Assembly: GCF_031582905.1 (NCBI RefSeq)
Contig: NZ_CP133990.1
Coordinates: forward strand, 2,356,001-2,420,000
From: Pengzhenrongella sp031582905
GTDB lineage: Bacteria > Actinomycetota > Actinomycetes > Actinomycetales > Cellulomonadaceae
Reading direction: 5' to 3'
Length of the DNA stretch: 64,000 nt
Part shown: piece after piece, positions 26,828 to 35,079 of the stretch
Position numbering within the stretch: position 1 is the first letter of the stretch
How the letters are laid out: each line of letters begins with the position of its first letter
Notes under the pieces: model-generated
The model's input: the letters and a program-made list of their open reading frames with translations, nothing else
What the model was told of the DNA's origin: nothing
Database searches by the model: none
Translations under genes and position numbers: made by a program

Positions 26828-27621
26828 TGGGCGCCACGAACGTGAAGTTGGCCTACGGCCGTTGGGGCCACCTGCCCGACCGGCCGTTCAGGCTGCTTGC
26901 GTACATGGCGAACGTCGCCCACGACACCGACAGCCCCGGGATCACCGCACGCCGCTTCTGGGGCGGGCGCGACGACCTCGCCTACGCCCTGGGCCGCGGC
27001 ATCCTCCCGCCGGCCCCGGAGAGCGACGACGACAGCCCGGAGGCGGTGCAGGCCAGGAAGGCCCGGCACGCCGCCTACGTCGCCGTGAGCACGGCCATGA
27101 CGTGCCTGCGCAAGGCGGGCGCGATCCGGCCCGTCACGCGGGGTAGGTCCGGTCGCCGGGCGGAGTACGAGCTCGTCCTCGACCTCCTGTCGGCCCCCGC
27201 GCAGGTACAGGGCAAGCCTGTACCTGAGCCCTCGCGAGTCCCTTGGGAGGACCTCGTGCCCGAACCGACCAGTCAGGCTGACCCTGCACCTCAGGGCCAG
27301 GGTGAGCCTGTCCCAGTGGGCCAGGGTGAGCCTGACCAATGGGCCACGGCTGCCCTGGCCCCTAGGAACCATGAGGACCCACTACAAGATTCATCGGCAG
27401 GACCAAGTGCGCGCGCCGCAGGCGCGGACCGTCACCTACCTAACGCGCACGAGGCCGCGGACGCTGATGACGAGTACGGCGCAGCAACGAAGGCCCTCGA
27501 GCGACTGGGGCCCGACCGGTACGGCGAGCTCGTCCAAGCCGCCGCGACCGCGCAGCCCGACGCCACCGTCGCCCAGTGGGTCCTGGCCGCCGCTTCCACC
27601 CTTCGCACCGGTGCCGCATGA
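26827..27621 (+). CDS. replication-type helix-turn-helix protein
   Basis: A 264-residue protein whose N-terminal ~120 residues (VKLAYGRWGHLPDRPFRLLA, RKAGAIRPVTRGRSGRRAEY) resemble the winged-helix replication/DNA-binding proteins found after the xis module of actinophages and integrative elements. A Pro/Gln/Gly linker (~125-170) is encoded by inverted and direct DNA repeats. A small helical domain closes the protein (ATKALERLGPDRYGELVQAA). It may act as a replication initiator with its origin inside the gene. Confidence 0.6.
   Translation: MGATNVKLAYGRWGHLPDRPFRLLAYMANVAHDTDSPGITARRFWGGRDDLAYALGRGILPPAPESDDDSPEAVQARKARHAAYVAVSTAMTCLRKAGAIRPVTRGRSGRRAEYELVLDLLSAPAQVQGKPVPEPSRVPWEDLVPEPTSQADPAPQGQGEPVPVGQGEPDQWATAALAPRNHEDPLQDSSAGPSARAAGADRHLPNAHEAADADDEYGAATKALERLGPDRYGELVQAAATAQPDATVAQWVLAAASTLRTGAA
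27202..27334. repeat. inverted and direct repeats inside the replication-type gene
   Basis: A perfect hairpin CAGGTACAGG-GCAAG-CCTGTACCTG (27202-27226) is followed by a 13-bp inverted pair with one mismatch (27274-27286 / 27298-27310). An exact 17-bp direct repeat GGGCCAGGGTGAGCCTG follows at 27294-27310 and 27318-27334. Candidate origin elements. Confidence 0.5.
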
Positions 27622-27929
27622 CCCCGGCCGACCGTGACCCCACCGACCTCGGCCTCGCACCCGCCCCGGCCCCCGCCGAGCACGCCTGCCACCGCGGATG
27701 GATCGGCGGCGAGGACCACCCCAAGCCCTGCCCCACCTGCAAGCCCCACCTCACCAGGAGACGACCCATGCCCACGGTCACCGCCCCCACACCACAGCCC
27801 CCCGCAGCCCGCACCCCCTGTCCCCACACCACCTGGACCAGCCGCCCCTCCCGCAAGGTCGCCGGCTTCGTCATCCGCCGCTGCACCGACTGCGGCACCA
27901 CCGAAGCCCGCCGAGGAGAGAACGCCTGA
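27618..27929 (+). CDS. small Cys/His-rich hypothetical protein
   Basis: A 103-residue protein, ATGA-coupled to the previous gene. It contains HACHRGWIGG with CPTCKPH (possible zinc finger) and later CPHTTWTSRPS with CTDCGTTEAR, a second Cys pair. It is rich in Pro and Thr because the coding strand is extremely C-rich. This resembles small zinc-finger proteins of actinophage early regions. The function is unknown. Confidence 0.6.
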   Translation: MTPADRDPTDLGLAPAPAPAEHACHRGWIGGEDHPKPCPTCKPHLTRRRPMPTVTAPTPQPPAARTPCPHTTWTSRPSRKVAGFVIRRCTDCGTTEARRGENA

Positions 27930-28396
27930 TGCAGCTCACCGCCGCCGTCCTCGACGCCGAAGCCACCATCCGCACACTCCTCACCAGCACCCCCGGCTGG
28001 GACGTCTGGCGCGACGACCGCACCCGACGCAACCCCGACCGACCGACCTTCATCGCCAACCACCCCGGACACCACATCACCCTGGCGATCTACGTCCGCC
28101 CCCGGCGCCTCCGCCCCACCGAGACCCCCACCAGCACCCACAGCCCCGCCGGCACCCGCCCCGTCGTCTGGCACCCCCAGCTCGCCGACGACATCGAGGC
28201 TTGGCTCCACCACCCCACCCCCGACACCCCCGGGCTCCTCCCCCACCCCGACCAGGACCCCGGAACACGGCGTGAACGTTCCGCAGGGCCTTCGCGGGCC
28301 ACCCGCGTTAGAGGCCGCACGGGTGACCGTGGCGTGACCACAGGCGACGTGACCAGCGAGGACACAGGCTCCGTCGCAGTAGCAATCCGACGGTGA
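27929..28396 (+). CDS. hypothetical protein of the element
   Basis: A 155-residue protein from ATG 27929. Residues 1-95 look folded (AAVLDAEATIRTLLTSTPGW, HHITLAIYVRPRRLRP, VVWHPQLADDIEAWLHH) and the rest is a charged tail. The third codon position is almost always C, a stronger strand skew than in neighbours. No family was recognised. Confidence 0.55.
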   Translation: MQLTAAVLDAEATIRTLLTSTPGWDVWRDDRTRRNPDRPTFIANHPGHHITLAIYVRPRRLRPTETPTSTHSPAGTRPVVWHPQLADDIEAWLHHPTPDTPGLLPHPDQDPGTRRERSAGPSRATRVRGRTGDRGVTTGDVTSEDTGSVAVAIRR

Positions 28397-28674
28397 ACGC
28401 CGAGAGCAGCGCGTGGGTGGTCCCGGACCACGCCCGCCCCGCGTGGGACGCCCTGTCCCGTGTTCTCGCCGAGCAGCGCGAGCCGGCGCCGTGCGAGGCC
28501 GCCCCCGAAGCGTGGTTCACGCCGCTCCTCGTCGAGGACGCCCGCGCAGGGTGCGCCCGGTGCCCCGCTGTCGCTGAGTGCCTGGCCTACGCGCTGGTGG
28601 CGGACGAGCGGACAGGCGTGTGGGGCGGCCTCGACGAGCGGCAGCGGCGTGAGCGGGTGCGGCGCGCCTCGTGA
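28393..28674 (+). CDS. WhiB-like iron-sulfur regulator
   Basis: A 93-residue protein with the WhiB cysteine pattern C34-x19-C54-xx-C57-x5-C63, the GVWGG turn (TGVWGGLDERQRRER) and a basic C terminus. WhiB-like proteins bind a 4Fe-4S cluster and the primary sigma factor. Actinophages also carry them, for example to block host WhiB function. The GTG overlaps the previous stop (GTGA). Confidence 0.88.
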   Translation: MNAESSAWVVPDHARPAWDALSRVLAEQREPAPCEAAPEAWFTPLLVEDARAGCARCPAVAECLAYALVADERTGVWGGLDERQRRERVRRAS

Positions 28675-29057
28675 CCGGGCTCGAGGAGTTCACCGGGCCG
28701 CGGGCCGCTGAGGCGGTCGACGGGCTGATGGTGACCCTGCGGGCGGCGATCCGGGCAGGTGGCCGAGGGCAGGTCCCGACGGTCGTCACCGAGCTCGCGG
28801 AGGCGCTGCACGCCGCCGCCGTCGCGCACGAGCGGCGGGGTTCCGGCGCCGGAACCTCCGACGGTGCTCCCGGAACGATGGATCACGTGACCAGGGCATG
28901 GTCCACACCGGGTGAAGCGGCCCGGCGGGTCGGGTGCTCGGCGGAGTACGTGCGACGTCTCGCACGCACCGGCCGGGTGCCCGCCCGCCGAGTTGGGCCG
29001 GTCTGGGAAGTGGACCGCGACGCCCTGGACGAGCTCTACCGGAGGGAGGCGTCATGA
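28671..29057 (+). CDS. helix-turn-helix protein of the element
   Basis: A 128-residue protein with a helical N domain (~1-55), a linker, and a C-terminal MerR/Xis-type HTH (STPGEAARRVGCSAEYVRRL, then GPVWEVDRDALDELYRRE). It is GTGA-coupled to the WhiB-like gene. It is the third protein of this HTH class in the element, with a fourth near attR. Confidence 0.7.
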   Translation: MTGLEEFTGPRAAEAVDGLMVTLRAAIRAGGRGQVPTVVTELAEALHAAAVAHERRGSGAGTSDGAPGTMDHVTRAWSTPGEAARRVGCSAEYVRRLARTGRVPARRVGPVWEVDRDALDELYRREAS

Positions 29058-29586
29058 CGGCAGCACGTGCAGCGGCCGACCTCGCCGCGCTCCTCCCGAT
29101 GAACGACCCGCTGGCTCGCCTGGGCCGGCTCCGACTCGATGCGGCGATGCGCCGCGAACAGGAGACCACCATGACGACGATTGGCCCCAACGGTCCCGAG
29201 CCCGTGATCGACTCCCGCACCATCCGGACGCCGCGGTCGGGAGAGAAGTCCGTCGACGGCGTCCTCTACACCGACACGGGCGTGAAGCGCCCCGACGGTG
29301 TGAGGGTCGCTGGCGGGCCGGGGAGCGCTGTCATCGAGCCGACCGACGACGGTGGTTCGTGGATCCCCACCGAGCAGGCCGAAGCGGAGCGGCGTGTCGG
29401 AACTCCCTCCGTGACGCTGCGGTCGATCCGCGGCCGGACGAGCTCCTGCCCCCGATCGGCGCAGGCGAGTTCGACCCGCACGGCCCGAATGTCGTCGCGA
29501 TCGAGGTCGGCGACCCGCGCCGCACCGCGGCCGTCGCCGCATATCGCGCCGCGCAGGCCGCTGCAGCCCAGGGTGACGGCAAGTGA
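29054..29586 (+). CDS. hypothetical phage protein (one frame interruption)
   Basis: It starts at ATG 29054 (ATGA-coupled, after GGAGGGA). An internal ATG at 29171 after CAGGAG is also good. The N part is TTIGPNGPEPVIDSRTIRTP to SWIPTEQAEAER, then the frame shifts near 29370-29405 and continues NSLRDAAVDPRPDELLPPIG to the stop overlapping the next gene. About 177 residues after repair. No family was recognised. It is upstream of the tape measure, where tail or assembly proteins often lie. Confidence 0.55.
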
Positions 29587-30365
29587 CCGGCAACGTGTGG
29601 GAGACGGTCGCCGACAAGGTCGCCCGGGACGCCGCGCGCCAGCGGGTATCGACGGCACGCTCGCGCCTCACCGAGCTCCACAAGCAGCTCGACGACGCGC
29701 TCCACGCCGCCCGGACGCACCGGGACCCGAATCTCAGCGACGAGGGCCTCGGCAACAAGCAGCGCGAGCTCACCCAGCGCGCCCACGACACGATCGGGCC
29801 GCAGATCAAGCAGCTGCAGGCGCAGGTCCACGGCGACGCGGACACGCTGCGCCGCTGGGCCGAGGACGCCCGCCCCAAGGTCGGCGACGACGCGACGTCC
29901 CTCATGCGCCACCAGGTCGCGTGGGACCGGGTGCGGATGCGCCTTGAGGCGGGGATGCCGATGCAGCAGATCCTCACCACCGCCACCAGGGAGGAGGCCC
30001 TCGCCATCCGCGAGTGGGCGCCGGCGTGGATGGACGCCCAGACGTACAACGCGGCGCAGCACGGCGGCCTCTCCGCAGGGCTCTACAGCCCGCCGGACAC
30101 GACGGGCCTCATGCGGTCGATCGACGACCGGCTCGCAGCGATCGAGGGCGGGCAGGTCGCAGCCGCGATCGCGGCCGCACGCGAGGCCGAGGTTGTCGTC
30201 GCGGGTGTGGAGCCGATCGTGCGCCACCTGGACACGCTCGCCGCAGGTGGACAGTCGGACGCGCTCGGGGCGGCGCTCGAGTCCCACTACAAGGCCCAGG
30301 AGGCCGCCGCCGGCTACCAGGACCCCACCGAGGACGAGGCGACGAGGGGGCTCACGCATGGCTGA
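29583..30365 (+). CDS. hypothetical helical protein upstream of tape measure
   Basis: A 260-residue, mostly helical protein (LTELHKQLDDALHAARTHRD, QIKQLQAQVHGDADTLRRWA, MQQILTTATREEALAIREWA) from GTG, overlapping the previous stop (GTGA) and the next start by 8 bp. In many phages one or two tail-assembly chaperone genes precede the tape measure, but this one is longer than usual and shows no slippery site. The function is unassigned. Confidence 0.6.
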   Translation: MTGNVWETVADKVARDAARQRVSTARSRLTELHKQLDDALHAARTHRDPNLSDEGLGNKQRELTQRAHDTIGPQIKQLQAQVHGDADTLRRWAEDARPKVGDDATSLMRHQVAWDRVRMRLEAGMPMQQILTTATREEALAIREWAPAWMDAQTYNAAQHGGLSAGLYSPPDTTGLMRSIDDRLAAIEGGQVAAAIAAAREAEVVVAGVEPIVRHLDTLAAGGQSDALGAALESHYKAQEAAAGYQDPTEDEATRGLTHG

Positions 30366-32871
30366 CCTCGACCTTGGCACCCTCAAGGGTTCCATCGACC
30401 TCGACATGGACAGGTTCGAGCGGAAGTACCGGGCCGTCATCGACCTCCTCCAGGATCTCGCGTCCGATCCCATCCCGGACCTGAAGCTCGACCTGGACAT
30501 CGTCGGCGCGCAGACCGCGGTCGACCGGATCGACGCGGCGGTGCGGGCCATCCCTGACGGGAAGGTCGACGTCACCGCAGACATCTCCGGGGCCGAGTCA
30601 GCCCTCGACGACGTCGCGGACAAGGCCAGTGCCGCCGGCACCGAGGCAGGCGACGGCGCAGGGAAAAACCTCGCCGGTGGGATCGTCGCCGCCCTCGCCA
30701 CGATCCCCATCGCGGGTGCCGTCGTCGGGATCGGCGCCGCGATCGGTTCGTCGATCCTCGACGGGTTGCAGGCCGAGGTCCGCACCGACCTGTTCTCGGC
30801 GCGCACGGGCCTGGACGAGGCGACGGCGGCACGGTTCGCTCGGGCTGCGGGTGAGGCCTACGCGGGGAACTTCGGTGAGTCGATCGCGGCCAACATGGAC
30901 GCGGCGAGGATCGCGGTGCAGTCCGGCCTCCTCGACCCGGAAGCGACGGCGAGGGACGCGCAGGACGTGCTCGAGCAGCTCACGGGCATCTCCGACCTGC
31001 TGGGTGAGGAGTACCCCGCCGTGGCGCGCGCCGCGGCGCAGGCGATCAAGACGGGCATCGCGGGTGACGCGGCCGGGGCGTTCGACCTGTTGGCCCGCGG
31101 TACGCAGGTCGGCCTCAACGTGTCGGAGGACCTCCTCGACACGGTGACCGAGTACGGCACTCAGTTCCGGAACCTCGGCCTGGAAGGGCCGCAGGCGCTC
31201 GGTCTGCTGTCGCAGGCGGTCAACGCTGGCGCCCGCGACACAGACATCGCCGCGGACGCCCTCAAGGAGCTCGCGGTCCGCGCCGCCGACCCGGCCATGG
31301 CGGCCGGGTTCGAGGCGATCGGCGTGTCTCAGGCCGACATCGCCCAGGGCGGGCCCCGGGCATCCGCGGCGCTCGGGGACATCCTGGACCGCCTGCGGGA
31401 CATCGAGGACCCCGCGAAGCGGAACGCCGCCGCCATCGAGCTGTTCGGCACCCAGGCCGAAGACCTCGGCGACGCCCTCTACGCCATGGACCTCACGACG
31501 GCGGCCGACCAGTTCGGCGCCGTCGCCGGCGCCGCCCGCAACGCCCTCGACGTCATGGGTGACAACGCCGCGGCGCAGATCGAGTCGGCCCGCCGGAACA
31601 TCGAGGTCGCCGCGAACGGCATCAAGGGCGCCCTCGCTGCAGCGTTCGCCGACGAGGCGACCGACGCCGCGCAGTGGGTGCAGCGCAACCGCGGCCCGCT
31701 CATGGAGTTCCTCCTCAACGCCGTCAACGGCGGCATCGACCTGGGACGGTCCATCGCGCAGGGGATGGCTACGGGCGGGGCTGGGGTCGGGGAGTTCCTC
31801 GCGGGCCCCGCGGCGGACTTCCTCGATGCCCTCGCGGCGATGACCGAACAGGTCGGGTTCCTGTTCGGTGCCGACCAGGACACCATCGACGGGCTGCGGG
31901 AAGCCGGTGACGCCCTGCGCGCGTCCGGTGACGCGATGGTCGACACGTCGAAGGTCATGGAACAGGAGTGGGTCGGGACCCTCGACGCGATGCAGGAGAA
32001 GGCGAACGCGTGGGCGGCGCCGGAGATCCTGTCCGCGCACATCCACGACGCGGTCCTGGACGCGCAGTCCCGCCTCGACGAGCTGTCCGCGACGATCGAC
32101 TCGACCGGCGGGACGGTCACCATCAACGGGAACCAGGTGCCTGCGCAGGAAGCGCTCGACGTGCTCGTGGGGAACATCGACGAGTCCGACGGCACCGTCA
32201 CCATCAACGGCAACCGTGTCCCCGCCAGCGACGCCCTGGACACCCTCATGGGCCTGATCCGGTCGAGTCAGGGTGACGTCACGATCGGCGGGAACTCCAC
32301 CACCGCACGCGGTGAAGTCGCCGGGTTCAAGGTGTGGTCGTCCACCCAGCAGGCGTGGGTCCCGGTGGACGCCGACACGTCCGCCGCGACGGCGGCGATC
32401 GACGCGTGGACGTCCGCGATGTCCCGCACCCGGTCCGTCCGCATCCAGACGATCACCGAGAACGGCGGCAACACCGGCGGCGGGTTCTGGACCGGTGGGT
32501 ACACCGGTGCTGGTGGGAAGTTCGAGCCTGCCGGCACGGTGCACCGCGGGGAGTTCGTCATCAACGCCGAGGAGACCGCCGAGCATCGGCCTCTGCTCGA
32601 GGCCATCCACGCCGGCCGTGACCTGCCCGGCTTCACCAGTGGCGGGTACGTCGACGCCGCACTCGCGGCCGCCAGGTCCGGCCAGTACCTACCCGTGGCG
32701 GCAGACGGTGGCACGGCAGTCGCCACCGTCGGGGCCCCCGCGCCCGCAGCTGCACCGGCCAACGTCACGTACAACGTCAACGTCTACCCGACCGCGGGCC
32801 GCGCCCTGCGCCCGGTCGACGTCGTCAACGCCCTCAAGGACTTCGAAGCGAACAGAGGACCCAGGCCGTGA
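30358..32871 (+). CDS. phage tail tape-measure-like protein
   Basis: An 837-residue protein with a coiled N terminus (~1-100), a hydrophobic Gly/Ala/Ile segment at ~105-140 (GGIVAALATIPIAGAVVGIG), a TMP-core-like region (~150-430) and a C-terminal GEFVINAEETAEHRPLLEAI segment typical of tape-measure tails. Residues ~575-655 hold three imperfect repeats of about 27 residues built on TVTINGN. Tape measures set siphophage tail length. Here no other tail gene is present. Confidence 0.8.
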   Translation: MADLDLGTLKGSIDLDMDRFERKYRAVIDLLQDLASDPIPDLKLDLDIVGAQTAVDRIDAAVRAIPDGKVDVTADISGAESALDDVADKASAAGTEAGDGAGKNLAGGIVAALATIPIAGAVVGIGAAIGSSILDGLQAEVRTDLFSARTGLDEATAARFARAAGEAYAGNFGESIAANMDAARIAVQSGLLDPEATARDAQDVLEQLTGISDLLGEEYPAVARAAAQAIKTGIAGDAAGAFDLLARGTQVGLNVSEDLLDTVTEYGTQFRNLGLEGPQALGLLSQAVNAGARDTDIAADALKELAVRAADPAMAAGFEAIGVSQADIAQGGPRASAALGDILDRLRDIEDPAKRNAAAIELFGTQAEDLGDALYAMDLTTAADQFGAVAGAARNALDVMGDNAAAQIESARRNIEVAANGIKGALAAAFADEATDAAQWVQRNRGPLMEFLLNAVNGGIDLGRSIAQGMATGGAGVGEFLAGPAADFLDALAAMTEQVGFLFGADQDTIDGLREAGDALRASGDAMVDTSKVMEQEWVGTLDAMQEKANAWAAPEILSAHIHDAVLDAQSRLDELSATIDSTGGTVTINGNQVPAQEALDVLVGNIDESDGTVTINGNRVPASDALDTLMGLIRSSQGDVTIGGNSTTARGEVAGFKVWSSTQQAWVPVDADTSAATAAIDAWTSAMSRTRSVRIQTITENGGNTGGGFWTGGYTGAGGKFEPAGTVHRGEFVINAEETAEHRPLLEAIHAGRDLPGFTSGGYVDAALAAARSGQYLPVAADGGTAVATVGAPAPAAAPANVTYNVNVYPTAGRALRPVDVVNALKDFEANRGPRP

Positions 32872-32884
32872 CGTGACCACGGTG

Positions 32885-32918
32885 TGACCGCATTGCCGCT
32901 GACCTGCGGTGATGCGGT
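32885..32918 (+). terminator. hairpin after the tape-measure gene
   Basis: GACCGCAT / ATGCGGTC arms enclose a second CCGC / GCGG stem, 13 bp after the stop codon. It is probably the end of the rightward operon. Confidence 0.65.
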
Positions 32919-33183
32919 CAGCGTCGGATACAGAGTCCGCGACTGCCGCCTTCTCAGCACCACGCCACGGTGACCGATGAGGAGGTGTGTGGGGCGCCAG
33001 CGGCCCACACCTGAAGACCGCAAGACGAGTGAGCTACAGCACTGCATTGTGCGGTAAACCGCTGTAGTGTCGATCATGTCGGAGCCCGTTGGTGGGGCTG
33101 CCGAGACCAGCCGGAACCGGGCGACCGGATCCTTCCACCCCTAGAGGTGGTTGAGGCCCTCGGAGTCCCTCCTGCGGGCTTCG
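32919..33183. other. non-coding stretch with dyads at the cargo boundary
   Basis: 265 bp without a gene, between the tape measure operon and the leftward cargo genes. It holds CTACAGC (33034-33040) and its reverse complement GCTGTAG (33061-33067), with GCGGT-AA-ACCGC (33051-33062) overlapping the right arm. No open frame or ribosome site was seen. Confidence 0.5.
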
Positions 33184-34026
33184 TCATGCCGCGAGCAGGT
33201 CCCACCATGCTCGCCGCGTGAGCGCGCCGGCATCGCCGTACATCTTGATGCCCCACCCCAGCAGCTGACCGTTGGGCCCGCGGCGGATCTGCGAGCGGTG
33301 GGCGAGAAGATGAGCAGCACAGGCGACGTCCGTCTCTGACCCGCTCAACGCGGTGCCCATCATCCCCATGTAGAGGTCCGCGATCTGCAGACCGTCGAAC
33401 CTGTCCGGGCCGTGCCATGACGGCGGCCACTTGATGTACCGCATCGGGGCGTCCGTCTTGCGGTAGTCGCGCACGGCGTCGAGGTAGTTGCGACTGTCGG
33501 TGGCGGCGGTGCCGCGGATGCTGCTGAGCGCCACGATGGCCAACCGCGACCCTCCGGGCCAGTACCGGGCAGCGTAGGCAACACGCTCGAGCAGCAACTT
33601 GGTGACGTAGTTGTAGAACAGGTCCTGGTCAGCGCGCAGGTGTTCACTTGCGATCAACGTGCGCTTCTCGCAGACGACGTAGATGACCACGGCGCCGGGG
33701 ATGGCCGCGACCATGTCAGCCGCGAGCTTCCGCCGGAAGGCGTGCTTTGGCTTCGGCGTGAAGTGATCCACCCAGTGCAAGGGCTTCTCGGTGTTGATCT
33801 CCGAGCGCAGCCCAGCCGCCACCACGCGCATGTGAGGTGCCGACTCCGCCGGCACCATCACCGCGGTCATGGCGAAGAAGGGTGAGGACTTCGTCGTGAA
33901 GCCTCGGTCCCCGAACTCGTCGACGTAGACCTCAACCTTCGGCAGTCGCCCCAACGCAGGTGGCGTCTTCCAACGGTCGTCTATGGAGCCGAACCTCACT
34001 CCGTGCGATGGCATGAGGAGGATCAT
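33184..34026 (-). CDS. DUF3800 domain protein
   Basis: A 280-residue protein with the DUF3800 hallmark near the N terminus (VEVYVDEFGDRGF, residues ~31-43), then FFAMTAVMVP, the central VVIYVVCEKRTLIASEHLRA and the late acidic DGLQIADLYMGMMG. DUF3800 has an RNase H-like fold with conserved acids and is common in phages, plasmids and defence islands, but its role is unproven. The start is ATG 34026 or 34014. Lower codon bias than host genes and placement next to attR suggest cargo. Confidence 0.82.
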   Translation of the reverse strand: MILLMPSHGVRFGSIDDRWKTPPALGRLPKVEVYVDEFGDRGFTTKSSPFFAMTAVMVPAESAPHMRVVAAGLRSEINTEKPLHWVDHFTPKPKHAFRRKLAADMVAAIPGAVVIYVVCEKRTLIASEHLRADQDLFYNYVTKLLLERVAYAARYWPGGSRLAIVALSSIRGTAATDSRNYLDAVRDYRKTDAPMRYIKWPPSWHGPDRFDGLQIADLYMGMMGTALSGSETDVACAAHLLAHRSQIRRGPNGQLLGWGIKMYGDAGALTRRAWWDLLAA

Positions 34027-34140
34027 GCCTCAGCCCACCCACACCGTTTCCGCGACGTGTGGCGGTGACGCTCCGGTGCGCGCCGGCGATGGGTGCCTCG
34101 ACGATGGGCGACTTGATCGCGAGCCGCGCAACCCCCCGCG

Positions 34141-34660
34141 TCAGAGCACCGGTGGCCATCCCGGTTGCGGCATCGTCCCGGCTGCGCTGTGGGACGCGAC
34201 GAGCCAGGCGCCGTCCGGCTGAAGCTGCATGGTGAGCGTTACCGCGACAACCGGCTCCCCGGCTCGGGAACAGCGCCGCACCGTGCGGCGCGATGACGAC
34301 CCGCTCGAGGTCGACGCCGACCACCATGGCCAGCGCGAGCGCCTTGGTGTCGGTGTAGTCGGCGGCAGGACGGGGTAGCGAGTCGTGGAGCGAACCGAGT
34401 TCCCCGAGCGCGAACCCCGGCCAGCGCACGTGTCGAGGGTCAGGCGCAGCGAATGCGGCTGCCATCTCGTCCAGGTCGTGCCCGTCCAGCTCGGCGGCGT
34501 GGCGGTTCCTCCAAAGCCACACCTGCGCCCACGCCAGGCGCAGACATGGCGTCAACTGCTTCCACGCCTCGACGTAGTCACCGGCATCGAGCGTGCGTAG
34601 CCAGCGGGTCGCCGCCGCTGGTGCTCCCTCACTGGTGGTGTGCTCTTCGGTGCGGGTCAT
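34141..34660 (-). CDS. hypothetical protein beside DUF3800 (one frame interruption)
   Basis: Starts at ATG 34660 after GGAGAG: AATRWLRTLDAGDYVEAWKQ, WAQVWLWRNRHAAELDGHDL, then ERVVIAPHG. The frame shifts at the CCCC run 34257-34260. One added base gives EPVVAVTLTMQLQPDGAWLV and a stop at 34141, about 173 residues. The pattern (helical start, then strands ending in a Trp-Leu-Val edge) recalls NTF2/SnoaL-like folds. It is upstream of and codirectional with the DUF3800 gene. Confidence 0.55.
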
Positions 34661-34689
34661 GGTCTCTCCACGGTAGGGGGCTAGCTGGC

Positions 34690-34974
34690 TCAGCCGTCGC
34701 GGTTCACGTGAGGGCGGGCCCTGGACCTAGGGCTGATGGACCTCAGCGGGTCAACCGGGTCGACGTGTGCGTCTGCCACGATTCGGGCAACGTCGCCCTC
34801 CGTGAACGCGATGGACTGGCCGATGCGGACGTGCGGGACTTCCCTGCGACGGGCCCGCCGCTTCCAGTAGTCCGCCGACTTCCCCAAGCGAGCAGCGACG
34901 TCCGTGGGCGAGAGCAAGCTGGGCCGGTCGTCGCGCATCGCCGGCGCCAGCGGATCGTCCGAGCGAGGTTCCAT
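34690..34974 (-). CDS. helix-turn-helix protein near attR
   Basis: A 94-residue protein with a MerR/Xis-type HTH (LLSPTDVAARLGKSADYWKR, then REVPHVRIGQSIAFTEGDVA). It may act on attR or regulate the cargo genes that follow it on the same strand. Confidence 0.65.
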   Translation of the reverse strand: MEPRSDDPLAPAMRDDRPSLLSPTDVAARLGKSADYWKRRARRREVPHVRIGQSIAFTEGDVARIVADAHVDPVDPLRSISPRSRARPHVNRDG

Positions 34975-35079
34975 GGCGCATCAGCATGGCAGGACACTCG
35001 CTCGCTACCGCGGCAGGAAGGCGGGACGACGCCGCCCCCAGCCATCGGCCAGGGGCGGCGCCCTTGCGCGCTGACGGAC

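Noticed and set aside
29583..30365. A tail assembly chaperone pair with programmed frameshift upstream of the tape measure.
   Set aside because: The protein is 260 residues, not the usual short G/GT pair, and I found no slippery sequence near its end.
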